DNA of 64,000 nt, from positions 2,148,453 to 2,212,452 of the forward strand of contig NZ_LT727828.1 in NCBI RefSeq assembly GCF_900162685.1, in the 5' to 3' direction. Numbering within the stretch: the first letter of the stretch is position 1; each line of letters begins with the position of its first letter. The notes beneath the pieces are model-generated. The model was not told where the DNA came from and did no database searches. It worked only from the letters and a program-made list of their open reading frames with translations. The DNA comes from Terribacillus halophilus. Its GTDB lineage: Bacteria; Bacillota; Bacilli; Bacillales; Amphibacillaceae. A program made the position numbers and the translations under genes. Positions 9,037 through 19,904 of the stretch are shown in pieces.

Positions 9037-10335
9037 TTATCCCTCCATCATGATTAGTTGTGGATCTGCTAATAGACGTTTCAAGTGGTTCATTGCTGTT
9101 TGAGCAGTTGCACCGTCAACGATTCTGTGGTCAAAGCTTAGAGAAAGCGCAAGCACTGGAGCTGCAACGATTTCACCATCTTTAACGATTGCTTTTTCAG
9201 CGATACGTCCAACACCAAGGATTGCTGCTTCAGGGTAGTTGATTACCGGAGTGAACCACTGACCACCTGCAGAACCGATGTTAGAGATAGTGCTGGAAGC
9301 ACCTTTCATTTCGTTCGGTCCTAGTTTACCGTCACGTGCTTTAACTGCAAGCTCGTTGATTTCCTGGGAAATAGTAAACACGGATTTACGATCTGCATCT
9401 TTAACAACTGGTACTAGAAGACCTTTTTCAGTGTCTGCTGCGATACCGATGTTGTAGTAATGTTTTGTAACGATCTCGTCTGTCGCATCATCGATGGAAG
9501 AGTTCAAGATCGGGAAGTTTTTCAATACAGAAACAAGCGCTTTGGCAACGTATGGAAGATACGTAAGCTTGATTTCTTTTTCAGCAGCAACTGCTTTGAA
9601 TTTCTTACGATGTGCAACAAGCTCAGTAACATCAACTTCATCCATCAATGTAACGTGAGGAGCTGTTGTTTTAGAAGTTACCATCGCTTTTGCAATCGCA
9701 CGACGGATACCGCTCATTTTCTCTCTGGATTCTGGGAACTCGTCGCCAGAAACAACAGGAGCAGAAGCAGTAGCTTTTTCTTCAGCAGCTGGTTCAGCAG
9801 CATCTGTTTGTGGAGCAGCTTTCGCAGCACCGCCATTTTTGAAGCTGTCGATATCTTCAGCTAGTACACGGCCGCCTTTACCAGAGCCAGATACTTGCTT
9901 GATGTCAACGCCTTGCTCACGAGCATATTTACGTACAGAAGGCATTGCAATAACTAGGTCTCCTGATGGAGCTTCTGCTTTAGGGCCTTCTTCTTTAATT
10001 TCTTTAACTGTTTCGTTAGATTCAGTTCCATTTGCTTGGATGGAAGTCTGTTCTTGCTCAGCTGGAGCCGGAGCATTTCCGCCTTCAGCGTCGCCGCCTT
10101 CTCCGTCGAAAGTGATAAGTGTATCACCAACAATAGCTACTTCACCTTCACCAACAGAGATTTTAGAAACAGTACCATCGTAAGGAGATGGAATTTCTAC
10201 TACTGCTTTATCGTTTTGAACTTCGCAAAGTACGTCGTCCTCTGCTACAGTGTCGCCTTCTTTGACGAACCATTTTACGATTTCACCTTCGTGAATACCT
10301 TCACCGATATCCGGCATTTTAAATTCGAAAGCCAA
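9037..10335 (-). CDS. pdhC: Dihydrolipoamide acetyltransferase, E2 of pyruvate dehydrogenase
   Basis: The 432-aa protein starts with a lipoyl domain (lipoyl-lysine in [12 protein letters not shown], about residue 44). An Ala/Pro/Glu-rich linker, a peripheral subunit-binding domain ([14 protein letters not shown], about 128-165), a second linker and the catalytic acyltransferase domain with [10 protein letters not shown] near 400 follow. It transfers the acetyl group from lipoamide to CoA and forms the core of the complex. The start is TTG at 10335, placed by AGGAGG 8 bases upstream. One lipoyl domain is present, as in other Firmicutes. Confidence 0.97.
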   Translation of the reverse strand: MAFEFKMPDIGEGIHEGEIVKWFVKEGDTVAEDDVLCEVQNDKAVVEIPSPYDGTVSKISVGEGEVAIVGDTLITFDGEGGDAEGGNAPAPAEQEQTSIQANGTESNETVKEIKEEGPKAEAPSGDLVIAMPSVRKYAREQGVDIKQVSGSGKGGRVLAEDIDSFKNGGAAKAAPQTDAAEPAAEEKATASAPVVSGDEFPESREKMSGIRRAIAKAMVTSKTTAPHVTLMDEVDVTELVAHRKKFKAVAAEKEIKLTYLPYVAKALVSVLKNFPILNSSIDDATDEIVTKHYYNIGIAADTEKGLLVPVVKDADRKSVFTISQEINELAVKARDGKLGPNEMKGASSTISNIGSAGGQWFTPVINYPEAAILGVGRIAEKAIVKDGEIVAAPVLALSLSFDHRIVDGATAQTAMNHLKRLLADPQLIMMEG

Positions 10336-10359
10336 AATAATTACCTCCTGATTCTGCTT

Positions 10360-11337
10360 TTAGAAATTGATTACTTCGTTCGCTTTTTCAACAATGTCGC
10401 TATGGTTTGGAAGCCATACTTCTTCTGCTTGTGAGAAAGCAAATACAGTATCCGGTGCAGTAACTCGCATTACTGGAGCATCAAGATGCAGGATAGCGCG
10501 TTCTTGAATTTCAGAAATCAAGTGAGCTGCAACACCAGCTTGGCGCTGTGCTTCTTGAACGACTACTACACGGCCTGTTTTCTTAACAGAAGCTAGAACT
10601 GTATCAAGATCAATTGGGCTTACTGTACGCAAGTCAATTACTTCAGCAGATACGTTGTTTTTCTCAAGCTCTTCAGCAGCTTTCATGGAAGCTTGTACCA
10701 TAGCACCATAAGCGATAAGCGTTACGTCAGTACCTTCACGTTTAACAGCTGCTTTACCGATTTCTACAGTGTACTCTTCTTCAGGTACCTCTTCACGGAA
10801 TGAACGGTAAAGTTTCATGTGCTCAAGGTAGACAACCGGATCGTTATCACGAATCGCGGAGATCAAAAGACCTTTTGCATCGTATGGATTGGATGGGATA
10901 ACTACTTTCAGACCAGGCTGTTGCGCCATAAGGCCTTCTAGAGAATCCGCATGCAATTCAGGAGTGTGCACACCGCCGCCGAAAGGAGCGCGGATTGTTA
11001 CTGGAGCACTTTGCGTGCCGCCAGAACGATAACGCAAACGAGCCAATTGTCCGCTGATTGCGTCCATTACTTCGTATACGAAACCAAAGAATTGGATTTC
11101 CGGAACTGGACGGAAGCCTTCAACTGCAAGACCTACAGCCATACCGCCGATTGCAGACTCAGCAAGTGGTGTATCGAATACACGTTCTTCGCCGAACTCA
11201 GCTTGCAAACCTTCAGTCGCACGGAATACACCGCCGTTTTTACCAACGTCTTCCCCGAAGATCATAACGTTTTCGTCATTCTTCAGTTCTGTACGTAGAG
11301 CATCAGTGATTGCTTGGATCATTGTCATTTGTGCCAT
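10360..11337 (-). CDS. pdhB: Pyruvate dehydrogenase E1 component, beta subunit
   Basis: The 325-aa length and the motifs [22 protein letters not shown] and EIQFFGF are typical of the E1-beta/transketolase pyrimidine-binding fold, followed by the transketolase C-terminal domain. With PdhA it forms the alpha2beta2 E1 that decarboxylates pyruvate on TPP. The ATG at 11337 is three bases past the pdhA stop, so translational coupling is likely. Confidence 0.98.
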   Translation of the reverse strand: MAQMTMIQAITDALRTELKNDENVMIFGEDVGKNGGVFRATEGLQAEFGEERVFDTPLAESAIGGMAVGLAVEGFRPVPEIQFFGFVYEVMDAISGQLARLRYRSGGTQSAPVTIRAPFGGGVHTPELHADSLEGLMAQQPGLKVVIPSNPYDAKGLLISAIRDNDPVVYLEHMKLYRSFREEVPEEEYTVEIGKAAVKREGTDVTLIAYGAMVQASMKAAEELEKNNVSAEVIDLRTVSPIDLDTVLASVKKTGRVVVVQEAQRQAGVAAHLISEIQERAILHLDAPVMRVTAPDTVFAFSQAEEVWLPNHSDIVEKANEVINF

Positions 11338-11340
11338 GAC

Positions 11341-12750
<1,410 letters not shown>

Positions 12751-12751
12751 A

Positions 12752-12781
12752 AAACCCTTTTCTTTTTTGAGAAAAGGGTTT
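12752..12781 (-). terminator. Intrinsic terminator of ykyA
   Basis: AAACCCTTTTCT and AGAAAAGGGTTT form a 12-bp stem; on the minus strand it is followed by TTTTTTAATT, six bases after the ykyA stop. Confidence 0.85.
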
Positions 12782-12787
12782 CACTGT

Positions 12788-13441
12788 TTACTTCGTCTCT
12801 ACGTCTAATCCTGCAGCTTCATAAAACTGCTGTTTTTGTTCGTTAAATGCTTCTGTCTGCTTATTAAATCCATCATTGGCCGTCTTGATGTTTTCGTAAC
12901 TTGCGTTAATCTCTTCAATTTGAGCAGTTAGTTCGTCCTGTGAAATGTCTTCTTTCTGGAACATCTCATATAGTTTCTCGTCTTGATCGAGTGCAGTTGT
13001 ATACGCACTGTGAAGTTTTTCATAAGCATTATATCGAGCTTCCATTGTATCGTAGAGTGATTCCGCCTTCTGTTTCGCTTCCTCATTCTCTAAATCAGGG
13101 ATAACGGATTCAATTTCCTCGAATTCTGCTTGTGCCTTCTCTAAACTCTCCTGTTCCTTTTCCAGCGCATCTCTGCGCTGCCCGATCACATCAATCGCTT
13201 CTTTTGCTTTGCTTTTGATCTGATCCAGCTCGTCTTCTCCCAACTGCAGGATTTCATTGTATAAGTCCTGTTCCCGTTTTTCTAACTTCGTCAGGGGCTC
13301 TTGCTGGTCGACGTATCCTGATTCAAGCGAAACCGTCTCTTCCAGGTGATTATAAACCTGTTCCTCCGGCGATGCATTGTTACATGCAGTGAGTCCCACA
13401 GCACTCCCTATCAGGAGTATGCTTAGTCCTAACTTGCGCAA
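12788..13441 (-). CDS. ykyA: YkyA family lipoprotein with long coiled coil
   Basis: The 217-aa protein starts at TTG 13441, because GGAGGA lies 6 bases upstream and the protein then opens directly with a lipoprotein signal (RKLGLSILLIGSAVGLTAC; Cys about residue 20). The frame continues to 13561 without a ribosome site. Most of the mature protein is Glu/Gln/Lys-rich with heptad-like Leu/Ile spacing, so it is probably a long helical hairpin outside the membrane. YkyA is conserved next to pdhA and def in Bacillaceae; its function is unknown. Confidence 0.82.
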   Translation of the reverse strand: MRKLGLSILLIGSAVGLTACNNASPEEQVYNHLEETVSLESGYVDQQEPLTKLEKREQDLYNEILQLGEDELDQIKSKAKEAIDVIGQRRDALEKEQESLEKAQAEFEEIESVIPDLENEEAKQKAESLYDTMEARYNAYEKLHSAYTTALDQDEKLYEMFQKEDISQDELTAQIEEINASYENIKTANDGFNKQTEAFNEQKQQFYEAAGLDVETK

Positions 13442-13620
13442 AACGTATCCTCCTCTGCCATGTTTCCCACAGCTTCTATGTAGTCCCACCCATTGTATAC
13501 CAAATAAGAAAATGGTGAAAGAAATTCGATAATTCAATTTCCAGTTTGATTCTGGTGTCATACATGCATACTTGTGATAGACTATAAAATTGAAAAGTAA
13601 CAGCGCAAGGAGTGATCAAC

Positions 13621-14175
13621 ATGATTACAATGGATGATATTATCCGGGAGGGGAATCCCATTCTCGAGCAAGTAGCGGAGGAAGTAGAGATTCCTGCTAC
13701 GGAAGAAGATAAACAAACGTTGACGGAAATGCTTGAATACTTGAAGAACAGTCAAGATGATGAAACAGCCGAAAAATATGGTTTACGTCCTGGTGTAGGT
13801 TTGGCAGCGCCGCAAATCGGCATTTCAAAAAGAATGATTGCTATTTATTTTGAAGATCCGAACGGCACCCTTTATGAATATGGTTTGTTCAATCCGAAGA
13901 TCGTCAGCCACTCTGTAGAAAATACGTATCTGATGAGCGGAGAAGGCTGTCTTTCAGTTGATCGCGAGATACCTGGATACGTACCTCGTCATTCCCGTAT
14001 CACTGTTAAAGCAGTAACATTGGAAGGAAAAGAAGTTAAACTTCGGTTAAAAGGTTATGCTGCCGTTGTCTTCCAGCATGAAATTGATCATTTGAACGGC
14101 ACGATGTTTTATGACCGAATTAACCAAGAAGATCCTTTTGCGCAGCCGGAAAATTCAAAACCGATTGAACTATAA
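13621..14175 (+). CDS. def: Peptide deformylase
   Basis: The 184-aa protein has all three metalloprotease signatures: [10 protein letters not shown] (about residues 59-68), EGCLSV (metal Cys, about 110) and QHEIDHLNG (HExxH, about 153). It removes the formyl group from nascent N-terminal Met. The start is ATG 13621, seven bases after AAGGAGTG; the GTG at 13612 lies inside that ribosome site. The length equals B. subtilis DefB (YkrB), and the neighbours ykyA and ykrA agree. TATAAA at 13583-13588 may be the -10, with a poor -35. Confidence 0.97.
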   Translation: MITMDDIIREGNPILEQVAEEVEIPATEEDKQTLTEMLEYLKNSQDDETAEKYGLRPGVGLAAPQIGISKRMIAIYFEDPNGTLYEYGLFNPKIVSHSVENTYLMSGEGCLSVDREIPGYVPRHSRITVKAVTLEGKEVKLRLKGYAAVVFQHEIDHLNGTMFYDRINQEDPFAQPENSKPIEL

Positions 14176-14176
14176 G

Positions 14177-14204
14177 AAATGCGCACTCCGCTGAGTGCGC
14201 ATTT
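14177..14204. terminator. Bidirectional terminator between def and ykrA
   Basis: AAATGCGCACTC / GAGTGCGCATTT is a perfect 12-bp stem with a CGCT loop, three bases from the ykrA stop. Confidence 0.9.
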
Positions 14205-14207
14205 TAT

Positions 14208-14981
14208 TTATATCAATCCAGCTTGCTTCAGACCAAGTGCTAATCCATCTTCATCTACATGGGCTGTCTGAATATCAGCAAGCTCTTTAAGTTCGGGTAC
14301 AGCATTGCCCATTACAATTCCTGTCCCTGCATAAGCAATCATCTCTAAGTCATTCAGGCCATCTCCGCATGCATAGGCTGCATTAACTGATAGTTGGGCA
14401 GCATCTAATAATTTCATAAGGCCGACCTTTTTGGATCCATCTCTAGGAAGTACATCACAGGATAGAGGATGCCAACGGATAAAGCGTACATGGTCATGAT
14501 GGGAAGCAAATGTTTCTTCTTCCTTCTCTTCACAAAATAAAAGTGCTTGATAAATTGGCTCATGGTGAAAATAATCCTTATCAATTTCCGGGTATGTAAA
14601 TCCAAGAGAAGCTAAACTCTCTCTTATAAATCCATTATCCGTTTCGGATGCCTTCATAATGGATTCGCCCATAAAGACCATAGCGAGCTCTTTTTCAGAT
14701 GCTTCATTATATAAATGCAGCAGATGTTCTCTTGCAATCGGATTCTGATGGATAACTTCCCCTTCGAAGACGACATATTGCCCGTTATAACTAACAAAAG
14801 ACGTAATATCAAGTTCTTGGCGGATATCCTCAAACATGAACGGAGCCCGCCCTGTAGCGATTGCGACGTAATGGCCGTTGTCTTTCAGTGCCTGAACTGC
14901 TTCCTTTGTCGCTTGCGGAATTTTACCTTGCGAATTTAAAATTGTGCCATCAATATCTAAGAATACAATCTTTTTTTCCAT
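14208..14981 (-). CDS. ykrA: Cof-type HAD-IIB phosphatase YkrA
   Basis: The 257-aa HAD-superfamily hydrolase has motif I FLDIDGT (residues 6-12), motif II ATGRAP, a type IIB cap domain in the middle, conserved Lys in GSKKVGLMKLL and motif IV GDGLNDLEMI (about 205). Such enzymes dephosphorylate sugar phosphates or nucleotides such as FMN; the exact substrate cannot be called. The start is ATG 14981 behind GAGGAGG; the extra codons up to 15017 overlap that ribosome site. The length equals B. subtilis YkrA. Confidence 0.92.
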   Translation of the reverse strand: MEKKIVFLDIDGTILNSQGKIPQATKEAVQALKDNGHYVAIATGRAPFMFEDIRQELDITSFVSYNGQYVVFEGEVIHQNPIAREHLLHLYNEASEKELAMVFMGESIMKASETDNGFIRESLASLGFTYPEIDKDYFHHEPIYQALLFCEEKEEETFASHHDHVRFIRWHPLSCDVLPRDGSKKVGLMKLLDAAQLSVNAAYACGDGLNDLEMIAYAGTGIVMGNAVPELKELADIQTAHVDEDGLALGLKQAGLI

Positions 14982-15151
14982 ACTATATCCTCCTCCTCGT
15001 TCCCCCTGCCCTTGCATCTTTCCTCTCTACTTCTTATAATCGAGTATAAGTTATGCAGGTTCGTCGAAAAATATCTTTACATGAATCCCAAGAGAAAACA
15101 ACCATTCCTTCCTTTTACAGGCAGTTTTTTTGAAACTCTATAGTGTTTTTG

Positions 15152-15180
15152 TTTTCATCTTAGCGTTTTCATACTATACT
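15152..15180 (+). promoter_or_regulatory. Candidate sigma-A promoter of the small ORF-rpoY-rnjA transcript
   Basis: TTTTCA (4/6), a 17-base spacer and TATACT (5/6). It lies about 70 bases ahead of the 33-codon ORF and 260 ahead of rpoY. An inverted repeat CTTATA-N6-TATAAG at 15033-15050 lies between ykrA and this promoter and may hold the ykrA promoter on the other strand. Confidence 0.5.
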
Positions 15181-15250
15181 GTAGGTAAGAGGGATTGGAC
15201 GGGTAAACGTTTTTTCTTGCTTTTCTGCGAAACGAAAGGAGTTGCTTCGT

Positions 15251-15352
15251 GTGCTCAAGCGTTTGAAGGAAAAGTTAAAGAAACGGTGGAAAGATTTATT
15301 TGGCCAAAAACGACGAGTGCCTACAACGTGCGGACAAGATCTAACTGAATAG
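15251..15352 (+). CDS. Putative 33-aa basic amphipathic protein upstream of rpoY
   Basis: A GTG at 15251 follows AAAGGAG by 9 bases and opens a 33-codon frame ending at TAG 15352. The product starts MLKRLKEKLKKRWKDLFG and has about ten Lys/Arg in its first 22 residues, spaced with Leu/Trp/Phe as in an amphipathic helix. The C-terminal third (VPTTCGQDLTE) holds one Cys. It is too short for most gene finders. I do not recognise the family. It lies downstream of the likely rnjA promoter, so it would be co-transcribed with rpoY-rnjA, or act as a leader peptide. Coding status is an inference from ribosome site and composition. Confidence 0.45.
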   Translation: MLKRLKEKLKKRWKDLFGQKRRVPTTCGQDLTE

Positions 15353-15442
15353 CATTACGTCAGCAATTCGGTTGTGTACAGACTTGCTCCGTTCGATATG
15401 GACATAAAGCAATTGTCAACCATAAGAATAGGAGAGATAAAT

Positions 15443-15655
15443 ATGGTATTTAAAGTATTTTATCAAGAAAACCCATCCGAAATTCCAGTACGAGAAGACA
15501 CAAAAAGCTTGTACATGGAAGCGGAGAGTGTAAGACAAGTACGTAAAACTCTAGCAGATCGCAACATTAACATCGAGTTCATCCAGCCGCTCGATAAGGA
15601 ACATCTTGCATATGAGCAACAATCCGAGCACTACAAATTGGAGCAAGCGAAATGA
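15443..15655 (+). CDS. rpoY: RNA polymerase epsilon subunit RpoY (YkzG)
   Basis: This 70-aa protein starts at ATG 15443 behind AGGAGAG; the longer frame to 15374 has no ribosome site. The sequence [18 protein letters not shown] and [27 protein letters not shown] match the DUF1447/RpoY family, the small epsilon subunit of Firmicute RNA polymerase. It overlaps rnjA by four bases (ATGA), as in B. subtilis ykzG-rnjA, so the two are translationally coupled. Confidence 0.95.
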   Translation: MVFKVFYQENPSEIPVREDTKSLYMEAESVRQVRKTLADRNINIEFIQPLDKEHLAYEQQSEHYKLEQAK

Positions 15656-17319
15656 AATTCGTAAAAAATGACCAAACAGCTGTTTTTGCCATCGGCGGAC
15701 TAGGTGAAATTGGCAAAAACATGTATGGTGTCCAATTCCAAGATGAAATTATTATTATTGATGCCGGAATTAAATTTCCTGAGGACGAGCTCCTTGGTAT
15801 TGATTACGTAATCCCTGATTTCACTTATATCATTCAAAATCAAGATAAAGTAAAAGGCTTGTTCATTACGCATGGTCACGAAGACCACATCGGCGGTGTT
15901 CCTTACCTTCTAAAAGAAGTGAATATCCCTATTTATGCAGGTAAACTTGCGATGGGAATGATCAAGAATAAGTTGGATGAACACGGCTTATTGCGTAATG
16001 CAAAACTTAACATTTACGGCGAAGATGATGTGATCAAGTTCAGAAAAACTTCCGTCAGCTTCTTCCGCACAACACATAGTATTCCGGAATCATTCGGTGT
16101 AGTAGTCAAGACCCCTCCTGGCAACGTCGTGCACACCGGTGACTTCAAATTTGATTTCACACCAGTCGGACAGCCTGCTGATATTGCGAAAATGGCTGAA
16201 ATAGGCAAAGAAGGCGTACTTTGCTTACTATCCGATTCTACGAACAGTGAGGTCCCTGGCTTCACAATGTCTGAGCGTGTTGTTGGCGAAAGCATCAACG
16301 ATATTTTCAGAAGAGTAGACGGACGCTTAATTTTTGCTACCTTTGCTTCTAATATCCACCGATTGCAGCAAGTAATCGAGTCGGCAGTAAAAACAGGCCG
16401 TAAAGTTGCTATCTTTGGCAGAAGCATGGAAACAAATATTAACTTAGGTATCGAGCTTGGATTCATTAACGCACCGAAAGACACGTTTATTGAATCTCAT
16501 CAAATTAACCGCTTGCCTGCGAATGAAGTTGTTATCCTTTGTACTGGTTCCCAAGGTGAACCGATGGCTGCCCTATCTCGGATTGCCAACGGCACACACC
16601 GTCAGATCCAAATACAGCCTGGTGATACAGTCGTCTTCTCTTCTTCACCAATTCCAGGTAACACAATTAGTGTAAGCCGTATAATTAACATGCTGTATCG
16701 TGCTGGAGCAGATGTCATTCATGGTCCATTGAATGAGATTCATACTTCGGGTCACGGCAGCCAAGAAGAACAGAAGCTAATGCTTCGTTTGATGAATCCG
16801 AAATACTTCATGCCGATTCACGGGGAGTACCGGATGCTTGTCGAGCATATGAAGCTTGGTAAGCTTTGCGGCATTGACGAAGCCAATTCCTTTATCATGG
16901 ATAACGGAGACGTCTTGGCCTTAGGTAAAGACAGTGCAGCAATTGCAGGTAAGATTCCTTCTGGTTCTATCTATGTAGACGGAAGCGGTATCGGTGATAT
17001 CGGAAATATCGTTTTACGTGATCGCCGTATCCTTTCTGAAGAAGGTCTTGTCATTGTTGTTGTCAGCATCAACATGAAAGAATTCCGCATTGCATCTGGG
17101 CCTGACATTATTTCTCGCGGTTTCGTATACATGCGTGAATCAGAAGATCTGATTAACGAAGCACAAAAAATCGTCTCTGCCCATCTAAATAAAGTGATGG
17201 AAAGAAAAACGACACAATGGTCTGAAATTAAAAATGAAATCACAGATACAATTGCACCGTTCTTGTTTGAGAAAACAAAACGACGCCCAATGGTACTTCC
17301 AATCATCATGGAAGTGTAA
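15652..17319 (+). CDS. rnjA: Ribonuclease J1
   Basis: The 555-aa metallo-beta-lactamase/beta-CASP ribonuclease is identical in length to B. subtilis RNase J1. Metal and catalytic motifs are HGHEDHIGG (about residues 74-82), HSIPES (about 142), HTGDFKFD (about 162) and the beta-[14 protein letters not shown] (about 364-373) plus PIHGEYRML. It is a 5'-3' exonuclease and endonuclease in mRNA decay and rRNA maturation. Its coupling to rpoY links an RNA-degradation enzyme to an RNA polymerase subunit. Confidence 0.98.
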   Translation: MKFVKNDQTAVFAIGGLGEIGKNMYGVQFQDEIIIIDAGIKFPEDELLGIDYVIPDFTYIIQNQDKVKGLFITHGHEDHIGGVPYLLKEVNIPIYAGKLAMGMIKNKLDEHGLLRNAKLNIYGEDDVIKFRKTSVSFFRTTHSIPESFGVVVKTPPGNVVHTGDFKFDFTPVGQPADIAKMAEIGKEGVLCLLSDSTNSEVPGFTMSERVVGESINDIFRRVDGRLIFATFASNIHRLQQVIESAVKTGRKVAIFGRSMETNINLGIELGFINAPKDTFIESHQINRLPANEVVILCTGSQGEPMAALSRIANGTHRQIQIQPGDTVVFSSSPIPGNTISVSRIINMLYRAGADVIHGPLNEIHTSGHGSQEEQKLMLRLMNPKYFMPIHGEYRMLVEHMKLGKLCGIDEANSFIMDNGDVLALGKDSAAIAGKIPSGSIYVDGSGIGDIGNIVLRDRRILSEEGLVIVVVSINMKEFRIASGPDIISRGFVYMRESEDLINEAQKIVSAHLNKVMERKTTQWSEIKNEITDTIAPFLFEKTKRRPMVLPIIMEV

Positions 17320-17324
17320 AGCAC

Positions 17325-17358
17325 AAAAAAGCCTGAGCTTACGAGCTCAGGCTTTTTT
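17325..17358. terminator. Bidirectional terminator between rnjA and the YdaP-like gene
   Basis: AAAAAAGCCTGAGCT / AGCTCAGGCTTTTTT is a perfect 15-bp stem with a TACG loop, serving both convergent genes. Confidence 0.92.
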
Positions 17359-17359
17359 C

Positions 17360-19084
17360 TTATTTTAAAAGACGTTTTACTGACTCTTTCATATTCGGCA
17401 ATTCTATTTTGCCGGTGGAGAAAAATTCTTTAATCAGATATTCCGTGTATTTAACAGCTTGCTGGTAAGAAATTTTCCCTGGCAGCGGAGCTAAATCCTC
17501 AATCACGACATCAATGACAGCCGGTTTATCAGAAAGAAAGGCTTGTTTTAAACTAGTTTCCAAGTCCTCAAATTTTTCTACACGATAGCCTTCTCCCCCA
17601 CAAGATTCACCAAACTTAGCAAAATTCATCTCACCCATATCAATACCGTAGTTCGCCGAACCAATCGTTGCTTGTTCAAATTTTATTAATCCAAGCTGGC
17701 TGTTGTTTAGTACGATCACTTTAACCGGCAAGTCGTATTTCACCGCCGTAACAAAATCCTGCATGTTCATGCTGAAACCGCCATCTCCGCATATTGCAAT
17801 CGCCTGCTTGTCAGGGTATGCCATTTTTGCTGCAATTGCTCCCGGTAAGCCGCATCCCATAGTAGCTAATCGCCCGGAAACGACAAATTCCTGTTGGGTT
17901 AACGGTAAGTATCGCGTCGTCCAGACCGTTACATTACCCACATCAGAGGAAATAACTGCATCTTTGTCCATGTTTTTTTCTAACGCATACATAATTTGCG
18001 GCGGCTGAATCGGGGATTCTTCTCTTTTCTTTTGCTTTTGCAGCTGTGTATGCCACTCTTTCATTTTGTCTTGATATTTCTCAATAAAGGCTGTTTCCTG
18101 TTTTTCTTCTGTTGTTGCTGTTAATTCCGCCAGCACTTCCTTTGTATCTCCTGGCAATCCAACTTGAATTGGATAAATGCTGCCAATTGTACTTGGTTCA
18201 ATATCAATTTGTATGGCTGGAACATTATCAGGCAAGAAAGCACGATATGGGAAAGTGGTTCCTGCGAGCAGCAGTAAATCCGCCTCCTGGATTGCCTCAT
18301 AAGATGGTGTGGTACCTATTTGGCCATTTTGCCCTAAATTGTAGCTATGCATGTCTGGAATGACACCTTTTGCCAGCAAGCTTAGTATGATTGGTGACTT
18401 AATATGTTCAGCGAACGTAATCAATTCAGCACGTGCATGCTTCGTCCCTCTACCTGCAAGAATAACCGGTTTTTTGGCATTATTAATCAGTTTGATTGCT
18501 TCCTGCAAATCCTGCTTCGAAGGTGAAATACGTGGTTTCGCATAGTTGGCAGAGGTTTTGCCAGAATTCTCCGGATGTTTCTGTGCGAACAAATCATCAG
18601 GAACAACCAGTACACTCACGCCAGAGTTAGCATAGGCTTTGCGAATTGCTTGATTCATTAAATCAGGCAGCTGTTCAAAAGATTCTGCTCTTTCATTGAA
18701 GACCGCTACATCTTCGAACATTTGCTCGAGCTTAACTTCCTGGAAAGCTCCTGTGCCTAGTTCATGGCTTTTCACTTGCCCAACAATCGCAAGGACCGGC
18801 GCCTTATCTTCTCGTGCATCATACAACCCGTTCATTAAGTGTACCGCTCCAGGTCCTGCAATTGACAGACAGACACCAAGTTTACCAGTTAACTTCGCAT
18901 AAGCAGCTGCCGCGAGTGCTCCTGCCTCTTCATGGCGGACTTGGATAAATTTCAAGTCCTCTTCCTTTCTATGTAAGTCACTAATAAATTCATTGACAGA
19001 ATCACCGGGAATGCCATAAACATGGTCTACACCCCAGTCAACCAACTGATCAGCAAGGACTGCTCCAGTTCTTCTTTCAAACAT
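17360..19084 (-). CDS. ydaP: TPP-dependent pyruvate oxidase-like enzyme (YdaP type)
   Basis: The 574-aa protein has the three-domain TPP enzyme layout: an N-terminal pyrimidine-binding domain (YGIPGDSVNEFI; catalytic Glu in RHEEAGALAAAAYAKLTGK), a central domain (VILAGRGTKHA) and a C-terminal TPP/Mg domain with CGDGGFSMNMQDF ... VLNNSQLG. It resembles B. subtilis YdaP and pyruvate oxidases, which convert pyruvate to acetate or acetyl phosphate with FAD. Acetolactate synthase is less likely, since the true IlvB is present in this window. The ATG at 19084 has GGAG 8 bases upstream. Confidence 0.88.
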   Translation of the reverse strand: MFERRTGAVLADQLVDWGVDHVYGIPGDSVNEFISDLHRKEEDLKFIQVRHEEAGALAAAAYAKLTGKLGVCLSIAGPGAVHLMNGLYDAREDKAPVLAIVGQVKSHELGTGAFQEVKLEQMFEDVAVFNERAESFEQLPDLMNQAIRKAYANSGVSVLVVPDDLFAQKHPENSGKTSANYAKPRISPSKQDLQEAIKLINNAKKPVILAGRGTKHARAELITFAEHIKSPIILSLLAKGVIPDMHSYNLGQNGQIGTTPSYEAIQEADLLLLAGTTFPYRAFLPDNVPAIQIDIEPSTIGSIYPIQVGLPGDTKEVLAELTATTEEKQETAFIEKYQDKMKEWHTQLQKQKKREESPIQPPQIMYALEKNMDKDAVISSDVGNVTVWTTRYLPLTQQEFVVSGRLATMGCGLPGAIAAKMAYPDKQAIAICGDGGFSMNMQDFVTAVKYDLPVKVIVLNNSQLGLIKFEQATIGSANYGIDMGEMNFAKFGESCGGEGYRVEKFEDLETSLKQAFLSDKPAVIDVVIEDLAPLPGKISYQQAVKYTEYLIKEFFSTGKIELPNMKESVKRLLK

Positions 19085-19124
19085 CTAACCATCTCCCGTT
19101 TCAATTTTTTGTCTCCTTTTATAT

Positions 19125-19150
19125 GTAACCTTTTTTAGACACAAAAAAAC
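19125..19150 (-). promoter_or_regulatory. Weak sigma-B-like promoter upstream of the YdaP-like gene
   Basis: On the minus strand: GTTTTT, 14 bases, GGTTAC (4/6 and 4/6 to the sigma-B consensus). It overlaps the tail of the ktrC terminator. B. subtilis ydaP is a sigma-B gene, which makes a weak match worth recording, but the sequence alone does not establish it. Confidence 0.25.
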
Positions 19151-19180
19151 CCCAAACAGGTAAAACTGTTTGGAGTCTGT
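19142..19180 (-). terminator. Intrinsic terminator of ktrC
   Basis: CCCCAAACAG and CTGTTTGGAG pair (one mismatch) and are followed on the minus strand by a T run. It begins three bases beyond the ktrC stop. Confidence 0.8.
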
Positions 19181-19182
19181 TT

Positions 19183-19845
19183 TTAATCTTCTGCCAGGGA
19201 GCGTTCAAAACGGCCAATATCGCGGTCGGCACCGATCACAATTAGTACGTCATCCGCACTAAGCTCTGCATCCGGTGAAGGGCTGACGTTAATTTCATTT
19301 CCCTGTTTAATTGCAACAACGTTACAGCCGTAAGCGGCCCGGATGTCAAGCTCAATAAGAGATCTTCCAGCCATTTTCTTACCAGCTTGCACCTCTACAA
19401 TACTATGTTCGTCACTCAGCTCCAAGTAATCGAGGATATTGTTGCTGATAATTTTATGCGCAAGCCGCTTCCCCATATCTCGTTCTGGGTGAACAACATG
19501 GTCAGCACCTATTTTGTTTAACACTTTTTCATGATAATCGTTTTGTGCTTTTACTGTAATTTTTTTAATACCTAGCTCTTTTAGCATGATTGTCGTTAGG
19601 ATACTCGCTTGAATGTTTTCTCCGATTGCGACGATTACGTGTTCAATATTACGAATTCCCAATTCTTTCAGAACCTGCTCATCTGTCGTATCAGCAATTA
19701 CTGCATGCGATGCTATATTGCGGAATTCATTTACTTTATCTTCTTCCATATCTATCGCGAGTACATTGAAGCCTTCCCGACTCAATTCCATACAGATACT
19801 GCCGCCGAACCGGCCTAATCCGATTACTGCAAATTCTCTCTTCAT
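19183..19845 (-). CDS. ktrC: Potassium channel regulatory subunit KtrC (RCK domain)
   Basis: A 220-aa cytoplasmic protein with an N-terminal RCK/TrkA-N Rossmann domain (VIGLGRFGGSICMEL, then acidic DMEED for the nucleotide ribose and VIADTTDE) and a C-terminal TrkA-C domain (about residues 135-218). Such rings gate KtrB/KtrD K+ channels in response to ATP/ADP, and the C-terminal domain binds c-di-AMP in KtrC homologues. The membrane partner KtrD is in this window at 36745-38109, not adjacent, as in B. subtilis. Confidence 0.94.
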   Translation of the reverse strand: MKREFAVIGLGRFGGSICMELSREGFNVLAIDMEEDKVNEFRNIASHAVIADTTDEQVLKELGIRNIEHVIVAIGENIQASILTTIMLKELGIKKITVKAQNDYHEKVLNKIGADHVVHPERDMGKRLAHKIISNNILDYLELSDEHSIVEVQAGKKMAGRSLIELDIRAAYGCNVVAIKQGNEINVSPSPDAELSADDVLIVIGADRDIGRFERSLAED

Positions 19846-19904
19846 CGTACTTCCTCCACTATTTACAAACTAATAATAGTCTATCATAAACAGTCAAGGT
19901 TGTA

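Noticed and set aside
15130-15348. 72-aa ORF in the rpoY leader
   Set aside because: It starts at the promoter itself without a ribosome site; the 33-codon frame in another phase has one.
17360-19084. Acetolactate synthase or second IlvB
   Set aside because: Sequence motifs and length fit the YdaP/pyruvate oxidase group better, and ilvB-ilvH are present in their own operon.
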